A stretch of 64,000 nt of DNA from Pseudomonadota bacterium (GTDB lineage: Bacteria > Desulfobacterota > Binatia > Binatales > Binataceae), in assembly GCA_021324755.1 (NCBI GenBank), contig JAJPIL010000006.1, positions 159,247 through 223,246 on the forward strand, in the 5' to 3' direction. Each line of letters begins with the position of its first letter. Position 1 is the stretch's first letter. The notes beneath the pieces were generated by a model. That model searched no databases and was not told where the DNA came from. It saw only the letters and a program-made list of their open reading frames with translations. Shown here in pieces: positions 50,361 through 58,764 of this stretch. The position numbers were made by a program, and so were the translations under genes.

Positions 50361-50505
50361 TACTAGCGATTCGGCTTGTGCGAAGCGGGTCGGTTAGATT
50401 GGTGGCGGCAGGGCGTGTCAATTAATTTTGGTTGAATATATTTCAGCAATATCGTCGCGCAGAGAAACTGTTGACGCTGATTATCACGCAAGCGGCGAGA
50501 TCGCT

Positions 50506-50754
50506 CTACTCGATTACGTTTTTTTCGATGGGCTCAACTGTTACTCCGATCTGGCGCAGCCAGTTAACGGCTGCCTCGACCTGTCTTGCTGGCCCCTCGA
50601 ACTCGACGGCCACCAGTCCGACCTCTTCCGAGACACTGGCGCCGCGGATATTAAATACGATGTCAAACTTCTTCACCAGCCGGTAAAGAATCGGCTCTTT
50701 TATGAGGTGGCTCGGATAAGTTAGGTAATAACGCTCTCGGATTCTGTCTTGCAT
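50506..50754 (-). CDS. NIL-domain protein
   Basis: A stand-alone NIL domain of about 80 residues: RYYLTYPSHLIKEPILYRLV, then FDIVFNIRGASVSEEVGLVA and a ferredoxin-like ending VNWLRQIGVTVEPIEKNVIE. NIL domains occur at the C terminus of methionine transporter ATPases (MetN) and next to homocysteine-biosynthesis genes, where they sense or bind sulfur metabolites. The ATG at 50754 overlaps the cysM end by 34 bases; an ATG at 50808 is an alternative. No Shine-Dalgarno sequence is obvious. Confidence 0.8.
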   Translation of the reverse strand: MQDRIRERYYLTYPSHLIKEPILYRLVKKFDIVFNIRGASVSEEVGLVAVEFEGPARQVEAAVNWLRQIGVTVEPIEKNVIE

Positions 50755-51713
50755 TTGGCCAGCAAATGTGAAAGCCGGTCGCGGGTCCAGCTTTTCCATC
50801 CGATCCAAAGGTTCGTCGAAAGGTACTTTTCGCCGAAGTCAGGGAAAATCGTTACCACGCATCCTTCCCGGAGCCCGCGGGCAACCTTCAATGCTGCTAC
50901 CATCGCCGCGCCCGACGATTGGCCCACAAGCACGCCCTCGATTTGTCCCAAAGCGTAGACCATCTCGTAGGCATCTTCGGTGCTGACCTGTATTTTGTCG
51001 TCCAGTTCTTCTTCATGGTAGATGGGTGGAACGATCGACGACGCCATGTGTTTTAGCCCCTCAAGCCCGTGCATTGCGTCGTCAGGCTCAACACCGATTA
51101 CCTTGACCGCCGGATTGCGCATCTTAAGGTAGCGCCCGGTGCCCATAACGGTGCCGCCGGTTCCCAAGCCCGCAATAAAATGGGTGACTGCGCCTTTCGT
51201 TTGACGCCAGATCTCTGGCCCGGTCGTTTCGAAATGGGCGAGCGGATTGTTCTCGTTGGCGTACTGGTCCGGTTTAAAGTAGCGCTCGGGGTTACGCTCG
51301 ATAATTTTGCGGCAAAGTAAGATAGCGCCGTCAGACCCTTCGAGCGGATCGGAGTAAATTATCTTGGCGCCGAAGGCTTGAATTATCTTTTTGCGCTCGC
51401 GACTGGCGTTGGCGGCCATGACGAGCTCCACCGGAAATCCCAGCGCTGCTCCCAACATTGCGAGCGCGATCCCGGTGTTGCCCGAGGTGGAATCGATTAT
51501 AGTTTTGCCCGGCACAAGCTCGCCCTTGCGCAGCCCTTCCATGATCATCTTGAGCGCCGGTCGATCCTTGACCGAGCCGCCAGGGTTGAAACCCTCGAGC
51601 TTGGCGAAAATTCGCACCCCAGGGCGCAACAACCCAGCGGTTATTTTGGTGATCTCCAGTAGCGGCGTGTTGCCGATAAGCCCCATCACGTTCTCCGCGC
51701 GGGCTACCGGCAC
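50721..51713 (-). CDS. cysM: Cysteine synthase, CysM/CysK family
   Basis: PLP enzyme that joins an activated serine to a sulfide donor. The GTG at 51713 gives 330 residues beginning MPVARAENVMGLIGNTPLLE; an ATG at 51770 inside the cysO-like gene is the longer alternative. The PLP lysine is K49 in GGSVKDR. Other motifs are STSGNTGIALAM, GLGTGGT for phosphate binding and the late GQSSGAAM. Eleven bases downstream of a CysO-like carrier, it resembles the mycobacterial CysM that uses protein thiocarboxylate instead of free sulfide (inference from context). Confidence 0.9.
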   Translation of the reverse strand: MPVARAENVMGLIGNTPLLEITKITAGLLRPGVRIFAKLEGFNPGGSVKDRPALKMIMEGLRKGELVPGKTIIDSTSGNTGIALAMLGAALGFPVELVMAANASRERKKIIQAFGAKIIYSDPLEGSDGAILLCRKIIERNPERYFKPDQYANENNPLAHFETTGPEIWRQTKGAVTHFIAGLGTGGTVMGTGRYLKMRNPAVKVIGVEPDDAMHGLEGLKHMASSIVPPIYHEEELDDKIQVSTEDAYEMVYALGQIEGVLVGQSSGAAMVAALKVARGLREGCVVTIFPDFGEKYLSTNLWIGWKSWTRDRLSHLLAKCKTESESVIT

Positions 51714-51723
51714 GAACTCGCTA

Positions 51724-52002
51724 TTAGCGCCCTCCGGCGATCGCTGGAACGATTGAGATGTCGTCGCCATCCTTTACTTTCGAGCTCAAATTGTCCAGAA
51801 ATCGGACGTCGTCACCGTTAATGTAAATGTTGACGAAGCGGCGCAATTCGCCGTTCTCGTCCAACAGACGTTCACGCAACCCGGGATGCTTGCGCTCGAG
51901 ATCGTCAAGTACTTCGCGCAGCGAGCTACCTTCGGCGGTTACCACGTCTGCCCCGCCGGTAAATCGTCTAAGTGGAGTCGGAACTCGAATCTGTACTGGC
52001 AT
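51724..52002 (-). CDS. CysO/MoaD/ThiS-type ubiquitin-like sulfur carrier protein
   Basis: It has 92 residues of beta-grasp type. Segments PVQIRVPTPLRRFTGG, RRFVNIYINGDDVRFLDNL and DGDDISIVPAIAGG follow mycobacterial CysO closely. The protein ends G90-G91-R92: one arginine follows the diglycine that must be free to form the thiocarboxylate. AAGGA lies 5 bases before the ATG, with AGGAGG slightly further upstream. Its stop is 10 bases from the cysM start. A JAMM-type protease gene (mec) is not in the window. Confidence 0.88.
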   Translation of the reverse strand: MPVQIRVPTPLRRFTGGADVVTAEGSSLREVLDDLERKHPGLRERLLDENGELRRFVNIYINGDDVRFLDNLSSKVKDGDDISIVPAIAGGR

Positions 52003-52399
52003 GAATCCTTACGCTTACCTCCTAGGTCGCTATTGTCAAGCGAGCTTAGTTTACAATAAATCTTACAAGCTTGGTAACGCCCCAGTTTTGCGACAGGCGG
52101 TCTCGCCGTCAGTGCCAATTATTAACCCTCAAGCGCACATCGGCGACATCCGATGCTGTTGCCGACCATGTGAGCGCCCGCAGAACTGGCCGCAACGGCG
52201 TCGGGCCTTGAAGTGAGCACACGCGCGCCGGTGGGATGCCCGTTGGCTTATATAGCTCGGTGGTAAACGGGTAAGGCGCATACACTACGTGCCTGTCGGG
52301 GTGCGGTCAAACCGCATGGGTAAGGCCTGTCACAACAGTTGCGGCTTAACCCTCTATTGTCCTTTAGGCCATCGATATGGCGCAGCGGCGTTGTTACCC
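52003..52399. other. 397-base gap between thrC and the sulfur-carrier gene
   Basis: No gene. The direct repeat GGGTAAGGC occurs at 52270 and 52318. GGCTTA (52245-52250) can pair with TAAG of TAAGGCC (52321-52327), and TAGCTCGGTGGTA at 52253 looks like a tRNA D-arm, but the anticodon loop fails tRNA rules. On the minus strand TTGACA lies 27 bases upstream of the carrier start, without a fitting -10. A conserved leader for the carrier gene is possible. Confidence 0.3.
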
Positions 52400-53665
52400 T
52401 TACGCTGCGCCCGCGGTAGCTCGCTTGCCGTTCTTCAGCTTGGCGTAAAGGGCGTCGAACTCGTCGAGCCGTGCGTTTATGTTGCAGGGGTCTTCGACGG
52501 CGTTGGCGACGGCTTCCAAGGTTTTGTAACCGTTACCGGTGATAGCGACGACGACAAGCTCGTCGCTCTTGATTCGTCCTTGAGCAAAAAGCTTGAGCGT
52601 TACCGCCAGCGTCGTGCCTCCAGCAGGCTCGGCAAAGATACCCTCGGTTCGCGCCAAAAGCTTCATCGCCTCGACAATCTCCGCGTCCGTTACGGCTTCG
52701 CCCCAGCCGCCCGACTCACGTACGGCGCGCAACACGTAGTATCCGTCGGCCGGATTGCCTATGGCGATCGACTTGGCGATCGTATTGGGCTTGACCGGGA
52801 CGATCAGGTCAGCGCCCTTGTGTAGGGCGTGGATTACCGGCGCCGAACCCGCGGCTTGGGCCGAGTGGATTTTGAAGTTGCCGTCGCTTATCCAGCCCAG
52901 TTCCTTGAGCTCCTTAAAGGCTTTTGCGATTTTGGGCAAGATCGTGCCGCCAGCGGTAGGTACGACAATATGGTCGGGTAGCCGCCAGCCGAGCTGTTCG
53001 GCGACTTCGAAACCGAACGTTTTGGCTCCCTCGGTGTAATAGGGGCGCAGGTTGATATTTACGAAAGCCCATCCGTACTTGTCTGCGATCTCGCTGCACA
53101 GTCGGTTTACATCGTCGTAGTTGCCTTCGATCGTAATGACGCGCGCTCCATAAATTGAGGAGCCGACTATTTTGCCGGCCTCGACGCCTTTTGGCATAAA
53201 GATGTAGCACTCGAGGCCAGCGTGCGCTGCGTGCGCTGCCACTGCGGTGGCGAGGTTTCCGGTCGAAGCGCACGATACTGTTGTAAAGCCGAATTCTTTG
53301 GCCTTAGTGATCGCAACCGCAACCACACGGTCTTTGTAGGAAAGCGTGGGATGGTTGACCGAATCGTCCTTGATGTACAGGTTTTTAAGCCCTACCTCCG
53401 CGCCCAGGCGCTCTGCGCGCACTAAGGGCGTAAAGCCCGAGTTGAGACCGACTGTGGGGTGGTCGGTATCCACAGGCAACAGCTCCCGGTATCGCCAAAG
53501 ATTGTGCGGTCGCGAGGAGATTTTTGAAGGCGAAACCCGTGACCTGACCTTTTGGTAGTCGTAGACCACCTCGAGCGGTCCAAAACAGTTGTCACACACG
53601 TGCAGTGGTTCGATCGGATAATTGCGGCCACATTCGCGGCACTTAAGCCCCGTTACGTAGCTCAT
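52400..53665 (-). CDS. thrC: Threonine synthase
   Basis: PLP enzyme converting O-phosphohomoserine to threonine. It has 421 residues. An N-terminal zinc-ribbon-like region has C9, C12, C24 and C27. The PLP lysine is K111 in TLSYKDR, with CASTGNLATAVAAHAAHAGL and VPTAGGTILPKI as in ThrC. It lies 3 bases after the E1-like gene, downstream of a SAM-I riboswitch, which is unusual company for a pure threonine enzyme; a role on a methionine or homocysteine branch is possible but not shown. Confidence 0.92.
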   Translation of the reverse strand: MSYVTGLKCRECGRNYPIEPLHVCDNCFGPLEVVYDYQKVRSRVSPSKISSRPHNLWRYRELLPVDTDHPTVGLNSGFTPLVRAERLGAEVGLKNLYIKDDSVNHPTLSYKDRVVAVAITKAKEFGFTTVSCASTGNLATAVAAHAAHAGLECYIFMPKGVEAGKIVGSSIYGARVITIEGNYDDVNRLCSEIADKYGWAFVNINLRPYYTEGAKTFGFEVAEQLGWRLPDHIVVPTAGGTILPKIAKAFKELKELGWISDGNFKIHSAQAAGSAPVIHALHKGADLIVPVKPNTIAKSIAIGNPADGYYVLRAVRESGGWGEAVTDAEIVEAMKLLARTEGIFAEPAGGTTLAVTLKLFAQGRIKSDELVVVAITGNGYKTLEAVANAVEDPCNINARLDEFDALYAKLKNGKRATAGAA

Positions 53666-53668
53666 ATT

Positions 53669-54394
53669 TTATGGCCTAATCGATGTTGCCAGGGTCCTCT
53701 TCAAGTCTGATTTAGCTGCTTTCCCGCCCTCGGTGCACTTGCATCCAGGGCGCAAGCCAACTGGGATAACTCGGCTTACCACCTTTCCAAGGCCGTCATA
53801 AAAATACAGTTTGCCCGCCAGCGGCGACTTGCCGTCAAGCAGATAAGCCGTCGCTTCCCTGGCTTGGACAAAACCGATAATCCCGGCGGCCGAACCGATA
53901 ATCCCGGCTTCGCGGCAACTTGCCACTTCACCCTCTAAAGGCGGATGTTCGAAAAGACATCTGAGGCAGGCGGTCTTGCCCGGAAGCACGGTCATCGCCT
54001 GACCGCGAAATCCGAGCACGCCTCCGTAACAAAACGGTCGGTCTAAGGCGACGCTGACATCATTGATCAGAAACTTGGTCTGAGGGTCATCGGTTGCGTC
54101 GATTACAAAGTCGTAGCCCTCGATAAGACCTTCGGCGCTTACGTGGTCAAGCCGTATCGGGTACGTTCTTACGGCTGGTAGGCGAAAGTGGCTAAGCAGA
54201 TAATCTGCTGCGGCCTCAACTTTAAGCCTTCCGATATCGGGAAGTCCATAAATGAACTGACGGCCTAAGTTGGACAGCTCAACGGCTTCCGGATCTACCA
54301 GTCCCAGCTCGACCTGCCCAGTCATCGCAAGCCGAACCGCGGCGGGCACACCTAATCCGCCGACGCCGACGATGAGAACTTTCTTTGCTTTCAC
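53669..54394 (-). CDS. E1-like ThiF/MoeB-family adenylyltransferase
   Basis: Activates the C terminus of ubiquitin-like sulfur carriers by adenylation. The GTG start with AAGG upstream gives 241 residues. The ATP site is intact: VLIVGVGGLGVPAAVRLA (residues 6-23), D34, SNLGRQ (41-46), and IDATDDPQTK. Zinc-type cysteines are C143/C146 (TACLRCLF) and C218/C220. C160 (ASCREAG) is in the place of the sulfur-handling cysteine of MoeB/ThiF. It lacks a rhodanese domain. It is first gene after the SAM-I riboswitch and likely charges the CysO-like carrier. Confidence 0.88.
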   Translation of the reverse strand: MKAKKVLIVGVGGLGVPAAVRLAMTGQVELGLVDPEAVELSNLGRQFIYGLPDIGRLKVEAAADYLLSHFRLPAVRTYPIRLDHVSAEGLIEGYDFVIDATDDPQTKFLINDVSVALDRPFCYGGVLGFRGQAMTVLPGKTACLRCLFEHPPLEGEVASCREAGIIGSAAGIIGFVQAREATAYLLDGKSPLAGKLYFYDGLGKVVSRVIPVGLRPGCKCTEGGKAAKSDLKRTLATSIRP

Positions 54395-54478
54395 GCTTTG
54401 ACCTTACTGTCGACCGATGCGTCGAGACAAAGCCGTCCGGTCGCAGAGCGATAGCCGGTCAAAGGTGAAACTTCCGTG

Positions 54479-54625
54479 GATAAGGTCTGGAGTTTTTACT
54501 CTGCCTTATCTTTCGGGATCCCACCAAAACCTGGCGGACAACCCGTCGGAATTAGCACCAGCACCCCTTGCGGGCCGGTTGCTGCGGCTTCATCGGGCCG
54601 GGCCCTCGACCGCTCTGGATAAGGC
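54479..54625 (-). promoter_or_regulatory. SAM-I (S-box) riboswitch with expression platform
   Basis: Read on the minus strand, the aptamer spans 54625-54503. P1 is GCCTTATC (5' side, 54618-54625) paired with GATAAGGC (54503-54510). Between them are the conserved AGAGCGGTCGAGGGC, GGCCCGATGAAGCC, GCAACC and GGTGCTAATTCC elements in S-box order. After P1, CCTTATC (minus-strand copy of 54479-54485) can pair with the P1 3' strand GATAAGG, giving a competing hairpin. The leader continues about 85 bases to the GTG of the E1-like gene. It should turn the operon down when SAM is high. Confidence 0.92.
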
Positions 54626-54862
54626 GGCGGTGTCGACGCCTCACTTATGCTTAGCCGAACCTACTTGTTTTGTCAATCGACCATTCGGTCAGGCAACCAA
54701 AAGGGCTCACGAGCCCAGCCGCTCAAAAGTCCTGCCATGACGCAAGGCTTCGAGCCCGATCGCCAAATCGCCGCCCGATCTGGTGCGGCGCAGGTCTACT
54801 GAGCTTACGTCGCGGCTGGATTCTTTGGCTTAAAGTTGGGCAAGCGACGAGGCTCGTCGAAA

Positions 54863-55945
54863 TCAAGCCAAGTAACCGGCATGTTTTAGGTATTCTGCTA
54901 CAAGCACTGCGCCCTTACCCGCGCCCATACAGGCGTTATGTGTCACCAAAACGTAGCTTATCCCGTTAGGTATCACGGAGTTGTGCCTGATCCGCCCGAC
55001 CGAGGTTGTCATGCCGCGGTCAGCGTCGCGATCCAACCGCGGCTGAGGCCTACTTGGGTCGCGATGGACCGTAATCATGCGTGTGGGCGAGGTCGGAAGT
55101 TCAAGCCGAACAAACTCCTCGCCGAATTGCTCGAACGTTTCCGTTACTTCTTCGAGTGAGGCCGGTCGCGCAAGCGCAACGCTCACTGCTTCGGTATGCC
55201 CGCTCAGCACCGGAGCGCGGGTGCAAGTAGCGCTGATCTTGATCTGGCGTTCGAGCAAAGTCTCCCCGTGCATCGTACCCAGAATTTTGCGCGTCTCGAT
55301 CTCTACTCGCTCCTCTTCGCGGGGGATGAACGGAATGATGTTGTCGATAATGTCCAGAGCCGGCAAGTCGCGACCGGCGCCCGAGATACCCTGCATCGTA
55401 ACCACGAGAAGGGCCCCGATTCCAAAACGTTGATCGAGGGGTTTGAGTGTTATCGCCAAGCCCGTGGCAGTGCAGTTAGGCAGCGTCACTAGAAAGCCGT
55501 TCCATTTCCTGCGGCGCCTTTGTTCCGAAAGTAATCTTAAGTGGTCGAGGTTGACGCCTGGAATTATCAGCGGAACGTCGGGATCCATTCGATGGGGGCG
55601 CGCGGTCGAAACGGTCGGTACGCGAGCGGCGAAGATCGGCTCAAGTTCACTCGCTGCCTTGGACTCAACAGCCGCAAATACAAGGCCAACATCGTCGAGC
55701 TTAAGACGCCGCGCATCCTGCAGCGTAATCCCCAGCACCTTGGGCGACGGTGGCGCGTCGGCGACATACCATCGCCAGCTCCCGCTTGCTCCCTCGGTCA
55801 AGGCTTCGCCGAAAGTTTTGCCTGCAGACCGTTCGGATGCTGCCAGAGCAGTAACCTCGAAGTAGGGATGGCCCTCCAGAGCTGCCAACACCTGCTGGCC
55901 GGCTATTCCCGTGGCGCCAACCACTGCGACTGGAATCTTCGTCAT
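54863..55945 (-). CDS. asd: Aspartate-semialdehyde dehydrogenase
   Basis: Forms aspartate semialdehyde from aspartyl phosphate, the branch point to lysine, threonine and methionine. The ATG at 55945 (AAAAGG upstream) gives 360 residues. The NADP motif is VVGATGIAGQ, the catalytic cysteine is C158 in TLPNCTATGLAI, and the histidine region is SGHTEAVSV. It belongs to the archaeal/fungal-like subgroup. It lies upstream of the SAM riboswitch, so it is probably not under its direct control. Confidence 0.93.
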   Translation of the reverse strand: MTKIPVAVVGATGIAGQQVLAALEGHPYFEVTALAASERSAGKTFGEALTEGASGSWRWYVADAPPSPKVLGITLQDARRLKLDDVGLVFAAVESKAASELEPIFAARVPTVSTARPHRMDPDVPLIIPGVNLDHLRLLSEQRRRRKWNGFLVTLPNCTATGLAITLKPLDQRFGIGALLVVTMQGISGAGRDLPALDIIDNIIPFIPREEERVEIETRKILGTMHGETLLERQIKISATCTRAPVLSGHTEAVSVALARPASLEEVTETFEQFGEEFVRLELPTSPTRMITVHRDPSRPQPRLDRDADRGMTTSVGRIRHNSVIPNGISYVLVTHNACMGAGKGAVLVAEYLKHAGYLA

Positions 55946-56118
55946 CGTAGCCTTTTCGCAAAAGTGCAAATCCTAACCCATTTTCATCGTCTCAGAGCTT
56001 ACAGATTCGAGCCTGCGCCAATCGTTTCGTTATCGTTTGACCTCCAAAGCGGTGCGTCAACTGTTACCCTCAGTCAAAACCAATCTGCCTAACTTTGCAA
56101 AGTGCTCCATGTCCAGCG

Positions 56119-57285
56119 TCACAGATTCTGGTAAATTGTGCGCTCGAACTCGCCGAACAGCGTTAAAGCTCGCGTGTCGCCGAACGGTAAAATCTGGCTT
56201 AGAAAGACGCCAGCGACCTTTTTGGTCAAATCTAGCCAGAAGTAAGTGTTGGCGAGGCCAGCCCAAGCAAGTCCGCCAGGGCTGCGACCGGTTGGCAGTT
56301 GCTCGACGTTGATTAGGAAGCCTAGTCCCCATTTCAACGTGATTCCAGGCCAAAACTCGAGATCGTTGGAGAGCTCCGGTATTGCGGTCTTGAGCGGTCT
56401 GACCGTAAGCTCGCCGATTTGGTTTTGCGTCATAGCAGCAACGCTTTCCGGGCGCAAAATTTGCGAGCCGTTGGCGCGTCCTCCGTTGAGGAACATCCGA
56501 AGAAATTTCATGTAATCGCGTCCGGTGCCGTAAAGCCCACCTCCTCCCATGAAGAACTCAGGGTTTTGTGGTACTTCGAACGGGATAACGGTGAAGCTTC
56601 CGTCGCTTTGGCGCTGATGCATCCCGGCGAGGCGCAAACGCTGACTTTCTGACAGGACGAACCTGGTGTCGTTCATTCCCAGGGGGCCAAAGATGTTCTC
56701 TTCAAAGTAGTCGGGCAATCGTTTGGCGCTTACGGCCTCGACCAGCTTGCCCACCCAGTCGATACTGATACCGTATTCCCAGCGCGTGCCAGGGTCGGCC
56801 ACAAGCGGTGTTCGCAACGCCGCGTTCTGGCACGTGATGATGCCAGGCACGCCCGCGTAACGCATATAGCGTCCGATGTCTGCGTTCCATATGTCGTAGC
56901 TGAACCCGGAGGTGTGGGTCAGCAGGTGGCGCAAAGTGATCGGTCGGCGTGGCGGGCGCAACCGCGGCTTGCCGTTTTCGTCGAATCCCTCAAGAACCTG
57001 CACGGATGAAAGCTCAGGCAGGATAGCGCTAACAGGCGCGTCAAGCTCGAGCTTTCCTCGCTCGACGAGCTGCATGGCGGCAACCGACGTGATCGCTTTT
57101 GTCATCGAAGCGATCCACACAACCGTATCAACGGTCATCTCATCGTTCTTCGAAAGGTCGCGCCTGCCAAAAGCGCCCTCGTACGCGAAGTCACCGCCCG
57201 CTACTGCGAAGGCAGCAACACCTGGTACGTCCCCGCGCTCTACTGCTTTTTTGAAAATATCGTCCAGCTTTACTCGTAAGGTCAT
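56119..57285 (-). CDS. Serine hydrolase of the beta-lactamase/penicillin-binding-protein fold (class C/EstB-like)
   Basis: The ATG at 57285 follows GGAGGGGG and gives 388 residues. The nucleophile is in SMTK (S-x-x-K). The tyrosine-containing motif is WEYGISID (Y-x-x in place of Y-x-N), and a glycine-rich GGGGLYGTGRDYMKF follows. Without a signal peptide it is probably a cytoplasmic esterase or amidase rather than a resistance enzyme. It stands alone. Confidence 0.85.
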   Translation of the reverse strand: MTLRVKLDDIFKKAVERGDVPGVAAFAVAGGDFAYEGAFGRRDLSKNDEMTVDTVVWIASMTKAITSVAAMQLVERGKLELDAPVSAILPELSSVQVLEGFDENGKPRLRPPRRPITLRHLLTHTSGFSYDIWNADIGRYMRYAGVPGIITCQNAALRTPLVADPGTRWEYGISIDWVGKLVEAVSAKRLPDYFEENIFGPLGMNDTRFVLSESQRLRLAGMHQRQSDGSFTVIPFEVPQNPEFFMGGGGLYGTGRDYMKFLRMFLNGGRANGSQILRPESVAAMTQNQIGELTVRPLKTAIPELSNDLEFWPGITLKWGLGFLINVEQLPTGRSPGGLAWAGLANTYFWLDLTKKVAGVFLSQILPFGDTRALTLFGEFERTIYQNL

Positions 57286-57471
57286 TGGCCCCCTCCTCGA
57301 ATGCAACTTACGCTGCGCCGATGCGTTTAAACTTTTTGCTGCCACCGCAGGTAAAGCGTGTAAGACAGTGCGAGCTTTCCGGTGGCGCCTACTTAATCCT
57401 CACGTTCCCATTCGGGCTCGATATTTTTACCACTTTGGGAGTTGAAAAACCAGTTGAAGACGTTGACGTGC

Positions 57472-57705
57472 CTACGATCCTCCCAACATCCGCGAGCCGT
57501 AGTTCAAAAGCTCCCCCAAAAGAGCGGCTCGCCTAAGTAGCTCCTCGCGCTCGCCTCCCTTTGAATTGGGAAGGCTTGTAAGCACCTCGAATAAATTTGA
57601 GCTGATCACTCGAAGAGCCAGGCGCAGGCTTTGGGTTTCGACTTTGAGCTTGAGCGAGCGTCGGCGCGCTTCGATATAGTCTCGTATTTGGATAATTTCG
57701 CCCAT
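57472..57705 (-). CDS. Small helical protein of unknown function
   Basis: A 77-residue frame with good charge pattern and no shadow gene: MGEIIQIRDYIEARRRSLKL, then LRLALRVISSNLFEVL and [20 protein letters not shown]. It is predicted to be mostly alpha-helical, without cysteines or a signal. There is no clear ribosome-binding site. It lies between trmJ and the serine hydrolase on the same strand. It might be a real small protein, but evidence is limited to composition. Confidence 0.45.
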   Translation of the reverse strand: MGEIIQIRDYIEARRRSLKLKVETQSLRLALRVISSNLFEVLTSLPNSKGGEREELLRRAALLGELLNYGSRMLGGS

Positions 57706-57889
57706 GGCAGAAGTTGACGAAAGACGTCACGGCAAGCGCCGTCGCTGTGCCATCGTCAGCTACCAGTCAGTCCGGAATTGCGAAACCTATCTGCGCCAAG
57801 TCTAACGCTACCTTTGGGCAGTTCCCTCTGCACGATCATCATGCTCGCCTGCCAAAGCAACCACTAACAACCGTTCGAGCGTGTCCCGG

Positions 57890-58711
57890 CTACCGAATCT
57901 TTAGTCCCATGGCTCGTTTCTGTGCGATCTTCTCGTAGCCCCCTTTAGCAAACCATCTTACCTGGCTTACGATTCCGTTTAGTATGTCCAGTTCGCGCTG
58001 CGACAAGCCCGCCCGACCGAACAAGGCGCGTAGCGCAAGCATGATTCGCTGCGGGTTGTCGGGCGAGAGAAAGCCGATTTCGAGCAAAACTTCCTCTAGC
58101 CGTCGTATCATCATCTCTACCGCTTCCACCGGAGCCCGCGCAAATAGGGTATTGTGTGGCTCGGCGTTCGCGTTGGCTTTTTCTGCACCTATCGCTTCGC
58201 GCAGCGCCATCCTTAGTTCGTAAGCCACGATAGCCACTGCCTGCGCGAGGTTGAGCGAGGGGTAGGCGGGCGAGGTCGGTATTACGATAAGCTCTTGACA
58301 TAGTTCAAGGTCGTCATTGCTCAAGCCGTTAGCTTCGGGTCCGAAGATTATCGCGATTCGGTTGGCCTGAGCGGCTTTAACTAGCTCGATCGTGACCTCG
58401 CGCAGTTCGCGCGCGTGCCTTCGGTATGAACCCTTACGACAGGTCGTGCCGACCGTCAGCGTGTGGTCGCCCACGCTGCTTAGCAGGTCATCATATATAC
58501 GAGCTTCGTGCACAACGTCCGCTGCATGGACCGCCATCGTCGCCGCCGCTTTGCGATCGAACTCGGGAGGCGCAACCAGACGGAGCCGGTGAAAACCCAT
58601 GTTTTTAAGGGCTCGTGCGGCAGCCCCTATGTTCCCCGCAATCGCAGGGCGAACTAAAACAAATGTAAACTTATCGTAAAGAGCGCCGGATGGCGTCAAC
58701 TCTGGTTCCAT
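57890..58711 (-). CDS. trmJ: tRNA (cytidine/uridine-32 2'-O)-methyltransferase TrmJ-type
   Basis: SPOUT-class RNA methyltransferase. It has 273 residues: NIGAAARALKNMGFHRLRLV, IIFGPEANGLSNDDLELCQE and PSLNLAQAVAIVAYEL are the three TrmJ motifs, with the trefoil knot at the C-terminal side of the SPOUT domain. The final 80 residues form the helical extension seen in TrmJ. It is divergent from the phosphoesterase gene 53 bases away. Confidence 0.92.
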   Translation of the reverse strand: MEPELTPSGALYDKFTFVLVRPAIAGNIGAAARALKNMGFHRLRLVAPPEFDRKAAATMAVHAADVVHEARIYDDLLSSVGDHTLTVGTTCRKGSYRRHARELREVTIELVKAAQANRIAIIFGPEANGLSNDDLELCQELIVIPTSPAYPSLNLAQAVAIVAYELRMALREAIGAEKANANAEPHNTLFARAPVEAVEMMIRRLEEVLLEIGFLSPDNPQRIMLALRALFGRAGLSQRELDILNGIVSQVRWFAKGGYEKIAQKRAMGLKIR

Positions 58712-58764
58712 CTTTAGGCTTTCTGGCGATAATATAAGGCTACCTCGGAGTCGAGACGAACAGT

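Noticed and set aside
52245..52327. tRNA-like sequence between thrC and the sulfur-carrier gene
   Set aside because: A D-arm-like segment, a T-arm-like GCGGTCAAACCGC and weak end pairing exist, but position 33 is not T, the D-stem does not pair and the acceptor has mismatches.
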